The position numbers and the translations under genes were made by a program. Source: Oscillospiraceae bacterium (GTDB lineage Bacteria > Bacillota > Clostridia > Oscillospirales > Oscillospiraceae). Taken from it: a stretch of 64,000 nucleotides of DNA. The stretch's first letter is position 1. Every line of letters starts with the position of its first letter. Below are positions 40,752 to 49,578 of the stretch, in pieces. The notes under the pieces are model-generated. The model was not told where the DNA came from. It searched no databases and saw nothing but the letters and a program-made list of their open reading frames with translations. The stretch is taken from contig JAJPYE010000041.1 of NCBI GenBank assembly GCA_021205095.1, positions 1-64,000 on the forward strand, given 5' to 3'.

Positions 40752-41334
40752 AATATTTCTCCAACTCCTCCCGAAACGCAGCCAGGGCTTTGGCCCGGTG
40801 CGAGATTTTATTTTTCAGCTCCTGTCCCAGCGCGGCAAAGGACTGATCATAACCCTCCGGCGCAAAGACCGGGTCATAGCCAAAACCGCCCTCGCCCTGC
40901 GGGGCTGTTAATATCCGGCCCGGACATTCGCCTCTGGCCCGCAATATATCTCCGTTAGGGAAAACGCAGCAGATACAGCTTACAAACTTTGCCCGCCGAT
41001 CCTCCGAGTCCTCCAACTTCTGGAGCAGATATTCATATTTCTGCTGATCGGTCCAATCCTTGCCGCCGCCGAAGCGGGCGGAATGAACGCCGGGTTCGCC
41101 GTTCAGCGCTTCCACACACAGGCCGGAATCGTCCGCCACGGCGGGAAATTGTGTATATTGGCAGACAGTGGAAGCTTTCAGAAAGGCGTTTTCCTCAAAG
41201 GTGTCCCCGGTCTCGTTGACCTCAAAATCCACCCCGGCCACCGCCTGCGGCACGAGGCCGATGGACAGCGGCTCCAGAATTTCTTTAAATTCCCGCACCT
41301 TGCCCATATTATTTGTTGCAAGTATAAACGTCAC
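40738..41334 (-). CDS. rdgB: XTP/dITP diphosphatase (RdgB/HAM1 family)
   Basis: This 198-residue enzyme hydrolyses non-canonical purine triphosphates (XTP, dITP) and keeps them out of DNA. The N-terminal ATNNMGKVREFKEIL, the AVADDSGLCVEALNGEPGVHSARF segment and the C-terminal FGYDPVFAPEGYD and ISHRAKAL motifs are all family hallmarks. It overlaps ftsY by 4 bases and yhbY by 14. Confidence 0.96.
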   Translation of the reverse strand: MTFILATNNMGKVREFKEILEPLSIGLVPQAVAGVDFEVNETGDTFEENAFLKASTVCQYTQFPAVADDSGLCVEALNGEPGVHSARFGGGKDWTDQQKYEYLLQKLEDSEDRRAKFVSCICCVFPNGDILRARGECPGRILTAPQGEGGFGYDPVFAPEGYDQSFAALGQELKNKISHRAKALAAFREELEKYYALR

Positions 41335-42200
41335 TGTACCATAGCCTCCGCAAACTCTCTGGCGTTGAAGGGCCGTAAATCCTCGGCCCCTTCGCCTACG
41401 CCCACCAGCTTTACCGGCACGCCCAGGCGGCTTGCGATCGAGAACACCACGCCGCCCTTGGCGGTGCCGTCCAGCTTGGTCAGCACGATGCCGGTAACGC
41501 CTGCGGCTTTGGCAAACTGTTCGGCCTGGATGAGACCGTTTTGCCCCGTGGTGGCGTCCAGCACCAAAAGAATTTCCCTGTCCGCCTCCGGCAGCTCCCG
41601 GCTGAGAACCTTGGTAATTTTGGTCAGCTCGTTCATCAGGTTTTGCTTGTTGTGGAGCCGTCCGGCAGTGTCCACGATCATAATATCCGTGCCTCTGGCC
41701 TTGGAGGCGTTGCAGCCGTCAAACACCACAGCGCCGGGATCGCCTCCCTCGCCGTGACGAACGATCTCCGCACCGGTGCGCTTGGCCCAGATGCTAAGCT
41801 GCTCCGAAGCGGCGGCCCGGAAGGTATCCGCCGCGCACAGGAGTACCTTTTTCCCGTCCTGCACATAGCGGTTTGCCAGCTTTCCGATGGTGGTGGTCTT
41901 TCCCACGCCGTTTACGCCCACCATCAGAATGACGGAGGGCTTCGTGTTCAGTGTCAGCTCCGGCGAACCTGCCTGCTCCATCAGATCCGTCAGAATGTCT
42001 ACCAGCTTCTGGCGTACCTGTTCGCCCTTTAAACCCTTTTGCTGGCGAAGGGCCTCTACCGTCTGTTCCGCCGTCTCGATTCCGGTGTCTGCCAAAATCA
42101 GCTTTTCCTCCAGCTCGTCCAGAAAATCCTCATCCACCCCGGAAAAGGCGGAAAACAGCCCGGACAGGAAGCCCTTTTTCTTGTCGCCAAATAGTGCCAT
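41331..42200 (-). CDS. ftsY: Signal recognition particle receptor FtsY
   Basis: This 289-residue GTPase is the SRP receptor. The NG core is complete: N domain FLDELEEKLILADTGIETAEQ, P-loop GVNGVGKTTTIGKLA, DTAGRLHNK and TKLDGTAKGG. The acidic A domain at the N-terminus is very short, as in many Gram-positives. It follows smc by 14 bases and overlaps rdgB by 4. Confidence 0.97.
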   Translation of the reverse strand: MALFGDKKKGFLSGLFSAFSGVDEDFLDELEEKLILADTGIETAEQTVEALRQQKGLKGEQVRQKLVDILTDLMEQAGSPELTLNTKPSVILMVGVNGVGKTTTIGKLANRYVQDGKKVLLCAADTFRAAASEQLSIWAKRTGAEIVRHGEGGDPGAVVFDGCNASKARGTDIMIVDTAGRLHNKQNLMNELTKITKVLSRELPEADREILLVLDATTGQNGLIQAEQFAKAAGVTGIVLTKLDGTAKGGVVFSIASRLGVPVKLVGVGEGAEDLRPFNAREFAEAMVQ

Positions 42201-42214
42201 GTGATTACTCCTTT

Positions 42215-45200
42215 TTATGCTTCTGCGGTCTTTTGCGCCTCTGCCAGGTCAAGCTCGATGACCCGGCTGACGCCCTTTTCCTGCATGGTCACGCCAAACA
42301 GCACGTCCGCCTGCTCCATGGTACCCCGGCGGTGCGTAATAACGATAAACTGCGTTTTATTCAGCCGATGGAGATAGCTGGCAAAACGGATAACGTTTTC
42401 CTCATCCAGCGCCGCCTCGATCTCGTCCATAACACAGAAGGGCGTGGGCTTCAGCTTCAGGATGGAAAAATACAGGGCGATAGCCACGAAGGATTTTTCT
42501 CCGCCGGACAGAAGGCTTATGTTGGAAACAGCCTTGCCGGGCGGCTGAACCTTGATCTCAATGCCGCAGTTGAGAACGTCGCTTTCATCCTCCAGGCGGA
42601 GAGAAGCTTTGCCACCGCCGAAAAGCTCCAGAAACGTAGTTTGGAAGCTCTCGTTGATGGCCTGAAACTCCCGGTGGAAGATTTCCTCCATTTGGCTGGT
42701 GATGTCCCGTATAATATCCAAAAGCTCATTTTTGGCCTTGGCGATGTCGTCCCGCTGCTCTGTGAGAAAATCATACCGCTGGCCGACTCGCTCGCTTTCC
42801 TCGATGGCGCCCAGGTTCGGCGTACCCAGCTCCCGAATTTTGCGGCGCAGCTCGGCAATGCGCCGGTTGGCGGCGGTAAGGCTTTCGATGGGCTGGCGCT
42901 GGGCCTGAGCCGCTGTGCGGCTCAGTTCATAGCTGTCCCACAGCTTGTCCACAAGCTGCTTTTCCTCCATTTCGGCGGCCATGGTCTGCCGCTCGATGGA
43001 GGCGACCAGCCGTTCCTGATCCAGCAAGGTCTCGTTCTGCCGCTGGGCGTCTTTGTCCGCCTGGGTTCGCTTGGCCTCCAGCTCCAGCTTTTGGGCAGTT
43101 ACGGCCTGTATCTCACTCCGAATGGACTCCGCACGCTCTGCCAGGCTTCGGCCCTTTTCAGCGTTGGCTTCCAAATCGGCGCTAATTTGTTCGTCCCGTC
43201 GGCGGTATTCTTCCATCAAAGAGTGGCGCTGACTGTCTCCGGCGGCCATAGCGTCCTTCACATTTTCCAGTTGGGCGGCGCTGGCCTCCTTTGCGTCCCG
43301 TTCCGCCTGAAGAGTGGCCTCCTCTCGCTGGATCTGAGACAGCTCCTGGCTTGCCACATCCATGTCGTATCTTGCAGCGGCAAGCTCCCGCTCTGCCTGC
43401 TCCAGTGACGCCGCCTTCTCCTTCTGGCGGACGGCAAGAACCTGTCGCTCCTCCGCCAGACGCTTCAGCTCGTTGGCGCGGGAGATAATGCCTGTTCCCC
43501 TGGCCGCGCTGCCGCCGGTCATGGAGCCGCCGGCGTTTATCATCTGCCCGTCCAGGGAGACGATGCGAAGCTGGTTCTGGTGCCTTCGGGCGATGGCGAT
43601 GGCGTCGGAAAGCGTTTCCGCCACAACGGTGCGGCCCAGAAGATAGGCGAATATCTGCCGGTACGCGCCGTCAAATTCCGCCAGATCTACCGCAAGGCCC
43701 AGGTACCCTTTCTCTCCCACAGGGGGGCGGTCAAGCGTGCGGCCCCGGATGTCGCTGACAGGAAGGAAGGTGGCCCGGCCTCCGTCCCGCCGTTTCAACA
43801 GCTCGATGGCGGCTCGTCCGTCCTCTGGCGTGTCCACAATGATATTCTGGGCAGCCGCTCCCAGGGCTGTCTCTATAGCCAGGGCAAAGCGATCCTCTGT
43901 GCGAACAAGATTGGCCACCGGGCCGTGGATGCCCCGAAGGGAACCGCGTTCCTTTTCCCGCATAACGGTTTTGACCGCGCGGTTGAAGCCTTCGTAATCC
44001 TTTTCCATTTCCGTCAGCATGGCGATGCGTCCGTCCATACTGCGCCCGTCCACGGTTAGCTTGGTAAGCTCCTCCCGCAGGGAGGACACCCGGCTCTCCC
44101 GGCCAGACATTTTCATTCTGTGACCGTTCACAACGTTGGATAGCTGGCTGATCTTTTCCGACAGCGTCCGTCCCGCCTCTGAAAGCTCCGCCACCCGGCG
44201 GCGCAGGGACTCTATCTGTTCATCCAGAGCTTGAACCCGACCGGCATCCTGGCTCATGTCCTCCTCCAGACGGCGGATACTGGCCAGGTTATTTTTTCGA
44301 TCTGTCTCCAACACGGCTCCGGCGCTGCGGTTTTCCGCAATATCGTTCTCCGCTGCCGCAAGCCGCTCCCGAAGGGTTTCGGTCTCCAGATCCTTTTCCC
44401 GCATACGTTCGGAAATGGACTCCGTGTAGCGGTAATTTTCCGTTACCTGCGCACGGGCCTTTTCCAAATCAGCTTGAGCTTGGGCGTAGCTTTCCTTGAT
44501 GGCCTTGGTCTGTCCGGCCAGCTTGTCCAGCGTCTCCATCCAGGCGGAAACCTCCAGCGTGCGCAGCTCTTCCCGCAGAAGAAGGTATTTTTTTGCCACT
44601 TCCGCCTGCTTGCGCAGGGGCGTGAGCTGAAGCTCCAGCTCGTCTATTTTGTCCCCGACTCTGAGAAGAGTCTCGTCTGTAGCGGCCAGTTTTCGTTCCG
44701 CCTCTTCCTTGCGGAAGCGGTAGCGGGAAATTCCGGCGGCCTGCTCGAAAATCTCCCTGCGGTCAGTGCTTTTGGCAGAGACGATCTCGCTGATACGGCC
44801 CTGGCCGATGATGGAGTATCCGTCCCGGCCAAGGCCCGTGTCCATCAGAAGCTCGTTTACATCCCGAAGGCGAACGGTTTCCCGATTTATGTAGTATTCG
44901 CTGTCTCCGCTTCGATAATACCGGCGGGAGATAGACAGTTCGTCGCTGTCCACAGGAAAAATGCGAGCGGTGTTATCCAGCACCAGCGTCACCTGGGCAA
45001 AGCCCAGCTTGCCCCGCTTTTCCGTGCCGCCGAAGATGACATCCTCCATCTTGCCGCCCCGCAGGGCGCGGGTACGCTGCTCGCCCATGACCCAGAGAAT
45101 CGCGTCGGATATATTGGACTTGCCCGACCCGTTCGGTCCCACGATCATGGTGACATCCTTGTCGAAAACAAGGGTGGTCTTATCCGGGAAGGACTTGAAG

Positions 45201-45229
45201 CCCTGTATTTCAAGAGCCTTTAAATACAA
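42215..45229 (-). CDS. smc: Chromosome segregation protein SMC, shorter than usual
   Basis: This 1004-residue SMC ATPase has Walker A GPNGSGKS at 31-38, the hinge at about 433-585 (LRGIHGPVANLVRT, GGSMTGGSAA), signature LSGGEKS at 907-913 and Walker B CVMDEIEAALDE at 932-943. The length is about 180 residues below the roughly 1186 of B. subtilis. By rough comparison both coiled-coil arms are shorter by about 80-95 residues. Condensin SMC compacts chromosomes together with ScpA and ScpB. The start is a TTG at 45229 preceded by GAGGTG. It is followed by ftsY. Confidence 0.95.
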   Translation of the reverse strand: MYLKALEIQGFKSFPDKTTLVFDKDVTMIVGPNGSGKSNISDAILWVMGEQRTRALRGGKMEDVIFGGTEKRGKLGFAQVTLVLDNTARIFPVDSDELSISRRYYRSGDSEYYINRETVRLRDVNELLMDTGLGRDGYSIIGQGRISEIVSAKSTDRREIFEQAAGISRYRFRKEEAERKLAATDETLLRVGDKIDELELQLTPLRKQAEVAKKYLLLREELRTLEVSAWMETLDKLAGQTKAIKESYAQAQADLEKARAQVTENYRYTESISERMREKDLETETLRERLAAAENDIAENRSAGAVLETDRKNNLASIRRLEEDMSQDAGRVQALDEQIESLRRRVAELSEAGRTLSEKISQLSNVVNGHRMKMSGRESRVSSLREELTKLTVDGRSMDGRIAMLTEMEKDYEGFNRAVKTVMREKERGSLRGIHGPVANLVRTEDRFALAIETALGAAAQNIIVDTPEDGRAAIELLKRRDGGRATFLPVSDIRGRTLDRPPVGEKGYLGLAVDLAEFDGAYRQIFAYLLGRTVVAETLSDAIAIARRHQNQLRIVSLDGQMINAGGSMTGGSAARGTGIISRANELKRLAEERQVLAVRQKEKAASLEQAERELAAARYDMDVASQELSQIQREEATLQAERDAKEASAAQLENVKDAMAAGDSQRHSLMEEYRRRDEQISADLEANAEKGRSLAERAESIRSEIQAVTAQKLELEAKRTQADKDAQRQNETLLDQERLVASIERQTMAAEMEEKQLVDKLWDSYELSRTAAQAQRQPIESLTAANRRIAELRRKIRELGTPNLGAIEESERVGQRYDFLTEQRDDIAKAKNELLDIIRDITSQMEEIFHREFQAINESFQTTFLELFGGGKASLRLEDESDVLNCGIEIKVQPPGKAVSNISLLSGGEKSFVAIALYFSILKLKPTPFCVMDEIEAALDEENVIRFASYLHRLNKTQFIVITHRRGTMEQADVLFGVTMQEKGVSRVIELDLAEAQKTAEA

Positions 45230-45289
45230 ATCTTACACCTCTGTTGGTAGTATTGCGAGCAAACGCGCACAAAATGTAGTATACCCTGT

Positions 45290-46297
45290 TTACGCTCTTA
45301 CGTCAACAATGATAATTTCATCACCGATTCCCTCCACCGGGCGGACAGACAGGGCCGCCAGGGAAAGACTGGCGCAGAGAGACGTAATATTGCGGCGGTG
45401 CTGGCCAATCATGGCGGACAAAGCCCTCGGCTCCACGCCCAGGGTAACGGCGGCCCCTGCGGGAACATCCTGCAACAGCGCCTCCGCGCGGCGCCGCAGC
45501 ACCTCGGAACGCGCCAGCTCTCCCAGAGCCGGGTGATAGGCTCCGCCCACGGCGCTGCCGTGGGAAAGCTCCTCCGTGGGGTTTAAGCCAAGACGGATAA
45601 CGGGGATGTTCGCCTCCTGAAACAGGGGCAGAATATCGGCGCAGACAGCTACTGCCGCCTCCACCGTATGCTCCTGATACAGCCCCGCCTGCCACATGGC
45701 TTCCAACGCCGTATCTTTTACGATGACGGTGGGGTATATCCGCACGCCGTCCGGCCTAAGGGCAATTATGTCCCTGGCGGTCTGGACGTCCGACTTCCGG
45801 CTGGAGCCTGGCAGCCCGGTCATCATCTGTAAAATCAGTTGAAGGCCCGCTGCTTTGACAAGCCCGGCGGCATGAATGGTTTCAGCCGCCGTGTGGCCTC
45901 GTCCGCTTGCCAGAAGCACCCGCTCGTCCATAGACTGCGCTCCTAACTCCACAGTCTGCACGCCCCAGAATTTTAAAAATTCAAGGATGTCCTCGTCGAT
46001 GGCATCCGGCCTGGTGGAGAGCCGTATGGTCTGCACCGTTCCGTCCGCCCGATAGGGGGCGGCGGCAGACAGTAGCTCCCGCTGCGTCTTTCGGTCAACT
46101 GCGGTGAAGCTGCCGCCATAAAAGGCCAGCTCCACGCGCTGCTGTCCCCGTGATTTGGCCGCCTCCAGGGCGCGGGTTACATCCGCCCCGCATACAGGCG
46201 AAGGGCTGCCGGAGATGCGTTTTTGATCGCAAAAAACGCAGTCGTTTGGGCAGCCCAGATGGGGGACAAACAGGGGAATAATGCTTCTTCTTGCCAT
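45290..46297 (-). CDS. Radical SAM protein, Elp3-related
   Basis: This 335-residue protein begins IPLFVPHLGCPNDCVFCDQ, with a CxxxCxxC iron-sulfur motif (C16, C20, C23) and the segment ELAFYGGSFTAVDRKTQ. It matches the Elp3-like radical SAM genes that sit between rnc and smc in many Clostridia. It lacks an acetyltransferase domain, so tRNA modification like that of Elp3 cannot be assumed; the function is not established. Its start shares one base with the rnc stop. Confidence 0.88.
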   Translation of the reverse strand: MARRSIIPLFVPHLGCPNDCVFCDQKRISGSPSPVCGADVTRALEAAKSRGQQRVELAFYGGSFTAVDRKTQRELLSAAAPYRADGTVQTIRLSTRPDAIDEDILEFLKFWGVQTVELGAQSMDERVLLASGRGHTAAETIHAAGLVKAAGLQLILQMMTGLPGSSRKSDVQTARDIIALRPDGVRIYPTVIVKDTALEAMWQAGLYQEHTVEAAVAVCADILPLFQEANIPVIRLGLNPTEELSHGSAVGGAYHPALGELARSEVLRRRAEALLQDVPAGAAVTLGVEPRALSAMIGQHRRNITSLCASLSLAALSVRPVEGIGDEIIIVDVRA

Positions 46298-46968
46298 CAG
46301 TCCGCCAGCGTTTGCAGAGCTGCCTTGGCGGCCATCTGCTCCGCCTCTTTTTTGCTTTTTCCCTCTCCCAGAGCCTGGGAGCCGTCGTGGAGAGTGACGC
46401 TGGCGGTAAAGCTTTTGGCGTGATCCGGGCCGCGCTCCGCCACGATTGCATAGACAGGGGAGGCACCCCCGGCCCGCTGCATAAGCTCCTGAAGCTGGGT
46501 TTTATAGTCCGTTCGGACGGGGCGGTGTCCGGCCCGCAGATCCTTGAGGATGTATTCCTCAATAAACGCCTCTGCCGGGGCCAGGCCTCCATCCAGGTAC
46601 ATGGCGGCGATAATAGCTTCCACGCAGTCGGCCAGGATGGAGGTGCGCTCCCTTCCGCCGTTACATTCCTCATTTTTGCCAAGACGGATATACTGCCCCA
46701 GATCCAGGGCCAGAGCTACCTGGTGCAGGCTTGTCTCACACACCAGCTCTGCCCGCAGACGGGTCAGCCCGCCCTCCGGCATATCGGAATACATCTGCCA
46801 CAGCGATTTGGCCACACAAAACCCCAGCACAGAATCTCCCAGAAATTCCAGGCGTTCATTGCTGTGCTGGTGTCCTTGCTCGTTGGCGTAGGAGCTGTGG
46901 GTCAGCGCTGTTTCCAGATAGACGCGGGTTGCGAAGCGATAGCCAAGCCGCTGCTCCAGCTTGTCCAT
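46297..46968 (-). CDS. rnc: Ribonuclease III
   Basis: This 223-residue endonuclease cuts double-stranded RNA such as rRNA precursors. The signature NERLEFLGDSVLGFCVA and the catalytic region ERTSILADCVEAIIAAMYLDGG are present, and the C-terminal dsRBD spans about 150-223. Stop and start overlap by one base with acpP upstream and the radical SAM gene downstream. Confidence 0.97.
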   Translation of the reverse strand: MDKLEQRLGYRFATRVYLETALTHSSYANEQGHQHSNERLEFLGDSVLGFCVAKSLWQMYSDMPEGGLTRLRAELVCETSLHQVALALDLGQYIRLGKNEECNGGRERTSILADCVEAIIAAMYLDGGLAPAEAFIEEYILKDLRAGHRPVRTDYKTQLQELMQRAGGASPVYAIVAERGPDHAKSFTASVTLHDGSQALGEGKSKKEAEQMAAKAALQTLAD

Positions 46969-47204
46969 CAGATGTCCGCGTGAGTACGCACGTACTCAGC
47001 CAGATCGCCGATGGTACGCATTTTCTTCAGATCCTCCTCAGGGATCTCAGACATACCGAACTCGGCCTCCAGCTCTACCACAAGCTCTACCACGTCCACG
47101 GAATCTATGCCAAGATCCTCGGTAAAGGTGGAGGTTTCGCTCAGCTCTTCCGGCTCCATGCCGAACTGTTCGCAGATCATGCTCACGATTTTTTCATACA
47201 CCAT
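46968..47204 (-). CDS. acpP: Acyl carrier protein
   Basis: This 78-residue acidic protein is the fatty-acid ACP. The phosphopantetheine serine lies in GIDSVDVVELV (near residue 36), with DSVD instead of the usual DSLD. It lies between plsX (5-base gap) and rnc, a common Firmicutes order. Confidence 0.96.
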   Translation of the reverse strand: MVYEKIVSMICEQFGMEPEELSETSTFTEDLGIDSVDVVELVVELEAEFGMSEIPEEDLKKMRTIGDLAEYVRTHADI

Positions 47205-47209
47205 GGGTT

Positions 47210-48232
47210 TTAGGTCTCCTTTTCGATTTTCATATATTCTATGTTAGCTGCGATAGCACCGGCCACATCTGCCTCTGCGCAGGCCTTCGCCTGCCGGATG
47301 GCATTGAATATGGCCCGTCCGTCCGAGCTTCCATGCGCTTTGATCACCGGCTTGGAAATGCCAAGCATAGCCGTCCCGCCTACCTCGGAGGGATCGAGCA
47401 TGGCTTTCATGCCGGAAAGATCCTTTTTGATTGCCAGGGCTGCCAGCTTGTTTTTCGTGCTGGCGTAAAGCACGTTCTTAAGTTGACTGAACATAAATTT
47501 TGCCGCGCCCTCGACGGTTTTCAGCATGACGTTGCCGGAAAAACCGTCCGTCACCATCACGTCCACGCGGCCTGTCATCAGGTCGCTGCCCTCGGCATTG
47601 CCGATGAAATTTATCCGCCCGGCGTCCGCCGCCTGGCGCAGAAGAGCAAAGCTCTCCTTTTGCAGCGCGCCGCCCTTTGTGTCCTCTGTGCCGACGTTTA
47701 AAAGGGCCACGCGGGGATTTTTGCAGTCCATGATCCGCTCGGCATAAAAGGAACCCATATACGCAAACTGCAGCAGATATTCCGGCGTGCAGTCCACATT
47801 TGCGCCGCAGTCCATCAGCAGCACGCCCTTGCCGCCGTTTGGCAGGACAGGCCCCATAGCCGCCCGGCGAATACCCCGGATGCGTTTGACGATCAGGGTG
47901 GCCCCGGTCAGCAAAGCGCCGGTGCTTCCCGCGGATACCACCGCGTCCCCCTCGCCGTTTTTCAGCATGGTCAGGGCCACGGTCATGGAGGAATCCTTTT
48001 TCCGGCGGGTGGCCATGCTGGGGTCGTCCTCCATCGTGACCACTTCGGTGGCGTTTACCACCTGAATATGCTCTCCTCTTGCACTGCCGCAGGCGGAGAG
48101 GCACTTATCAATCTCCGCCTCCCGGCCTACCAGAACAACGTCCACATCCAAATCCTTGTTGGCGCGGACTGCCCCTTCCACCACAGAAGCGGGAGCATTA
48201 TCCCCGCCCATGGCGTCCAGTATTATCTTCAT
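47210..48232 (-). CDS. plsX: Phosphate acyltransferase PlsX
   Basis: This 340-residue enzyme converts acyl-ACP to acyl-phosphate, the first step of phospholipid synthesis in this lineage. It starts MKIILDAMGGDNAPASVVEGA and contains FVVSAGSTGALL-like AVVSAGSTGALLTGATL. It heads the plsX-acpP-rnc block; trmFO lies 26 bases upstream. No fapR is visible. Confidence 0.96.
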   Translation of the reverse strand: MKIILDAMGGDNAPASVVEGAVRANKDLDVDVVLVGREAEIDKCLSACGSARGEHIQVVNATEVVTMEDDPSMATRRKKDSSMTVALTMLKNGEGDAVVSAGSTGALLTGATLIVKRIRGIRRAAMGPVLPNGGKGVLLMDCGANVDCTPEYLLQFAYMGSFYAERIMDCKNPRVALLNVGTEDTKGGALQKESFALLRQAADAGRINFIGNAEGSDLMTGRVDVMVTDGFSGNVMLKTVEGAAKFMFSQLKNVLYASTKNKLAALAIKKDLSGMKAMLDPSEVGGTAMLGISKPVIKAHGSSDGRAIFNAIRQAKACAEADVAGAIAANIEYMKIEKET

Positions 48233-48258
48233 CCCTTGCGTCCCTCCTTCTTCGGGCG

Positions 48259-49578
48259 TTACGCCTTAAAATCCGCGCGCCCTATGCGCTCGTCCAGCGC
48301 GGCCAGGGCCCGCTCTGCGATTTTCAGATTCCGCTCCCGCTTTCCGCGGATGCGCTCGCCATACGGCTCGATGATGCCAAAGTTTATGTTCATGGGCTGG
48401 AAATCCCCGCTTGCCCCGCCGCTGGAGACATACAGCGCCAACGCGCCGGTTGCCGTGGTTCGGGGCAAATCCAGAGAATCCAGACCCTTTAAGCGGCGGG
48501 CTGTCTCGATTCCGACCAGAAGGCCGGAGGCGCAGGATTCCACATAGCCCTCCACTCCCGTGACCTGTCCGGCAAAGGACAGACGCGGCTCGCTGCGCAG
48601 ACGGTAATACCTGTCCAGTAGGGCAGGGGAGTTCAAAAAGGTATTGCGGTGCATTTTGCCATATCGCAGATACTCCGCTTCCGCCAGGGCGGGAATCATG
48701 CCAAAAACCCGCCGCTGCTCCGGGAAGGTCAGATGAGTCTGAAACCCAACCAGATTATACACCGTTCCCTCCTGGTTGTCACGCCGAAGCTGCACTACGG
48801 CGTAAAAACTCTCTCCTGTCTCCGGGTGGTGCAGCCCCACAGGCTTCAGCGGCCCATAGCGCAGAGTATCCTGACCCCGGCGGGCCATGACCTCCACCGG
48901 CATACAGCCCTCGAACACGCCTCCGTCCTCAAAGCCGTGAACCTCCGCCTGCTTGGCGGACGCCAGGGCCTCTGTGAAGGCGATGTATTCCTCTTTATTC
49001 ATGGGGCAGTTGATGTAATCCGCCGTTCCCTTGCCATAGCGGGAGCCGAACCAGGCCTTATTCATGTCAATGCTCTCCGCCGCGATCAGCGGGGCGGCTG
49101 CGTCATAGAAATGGAGAAAATCCTTGTTTCCACATTTCTCTCCAATGGCGGGGATAAGCCCATCGCTGGTCAGCGGCCCCGTGGCGATGATGCACTCTCC
49201 CGCCGGAAAATCCGTCCGTTCACCCTCGATTACCTGGATGTTTGGATTGCTGCGAATCATGTCCGTAATCGTCTGAGCGAAGGCCGTTCTGTCTACTGCC
49301 AGCGCTCCGCCGGCGGGAACCCGATGCTGCTCTGCTGAGAGCATGATAAGACTTCCCATACGGCGCAGCTCCTCCTTCAAAAGGCCCACGGCGTTGGAAA
49401 GGTCGTCTCCTCGCAGGGAGTTGGAGCAGACGAGCTCTGCAAACAGCGGAGAGGTGTGGGCAGGGGTCATCTTTTCCGGCTTCATCTCATACAGGCGCAC
49501 GGGAATGTCCCGCACCGCGAGCTGCCAGGCTGCCTCGCACCCAGCCAGGCCCGCGCCGATAACAGAGACTGGTTCCAT
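48259..49578 (-). CDS. trmFO: tRNA (uracil-5-)-methyltransferase TrmFO
   Basis: This 439-residue FAD/folate enzyme makes m5U54 in tRNA using methylenetetrahydrofolate. The FAD loop VIGAGLAGCEAAWQLA and the conserved ETGESFYAVVQLRRDN region identify it. Its ATG shares one base with the topA stop codon (TAATG), so the pair is translationally coupled, as is usual in Firmicutes. Confidence 0.96.
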   Translation of the reverse strand: MEPVSVIGAGLAGCEAAWQLAVRDIPVRLYEMKPEKMTPAHTSPLFAELVCSNSLRGDDLSNAVGLLKEELRRMGSLIMLSAEQHRVPAGGALAVDRTAFAQTITDMIRSNPNIQVIEGERTDFPAGECIIATGPLTSDGLIPAIGEKCGNKDFLHFYDAAAPLIAAESIDMNKAWFGSRYGKGTADYINCPMNKEEYIAFTEALASAKQAEVHGFEDGGVFEGCMPVEVMARRGQDTLRYGPLKPVGLHHPETGESFYAVVQLRRDNQEGTVYNLVGFQTHLTFPEQRRVFGMIPALAEAEYLRYGKMHRNTFLNSPALLDRYYRLRSEPRLSFAGQVTGVEGYVESCASGLLVGIETARRLKGLDSLDLPRTTATGALALYVSSGGASGDFQPMNINFGIIEPYGERIRGKRERNLKIAERALAALDERIGRADFKA

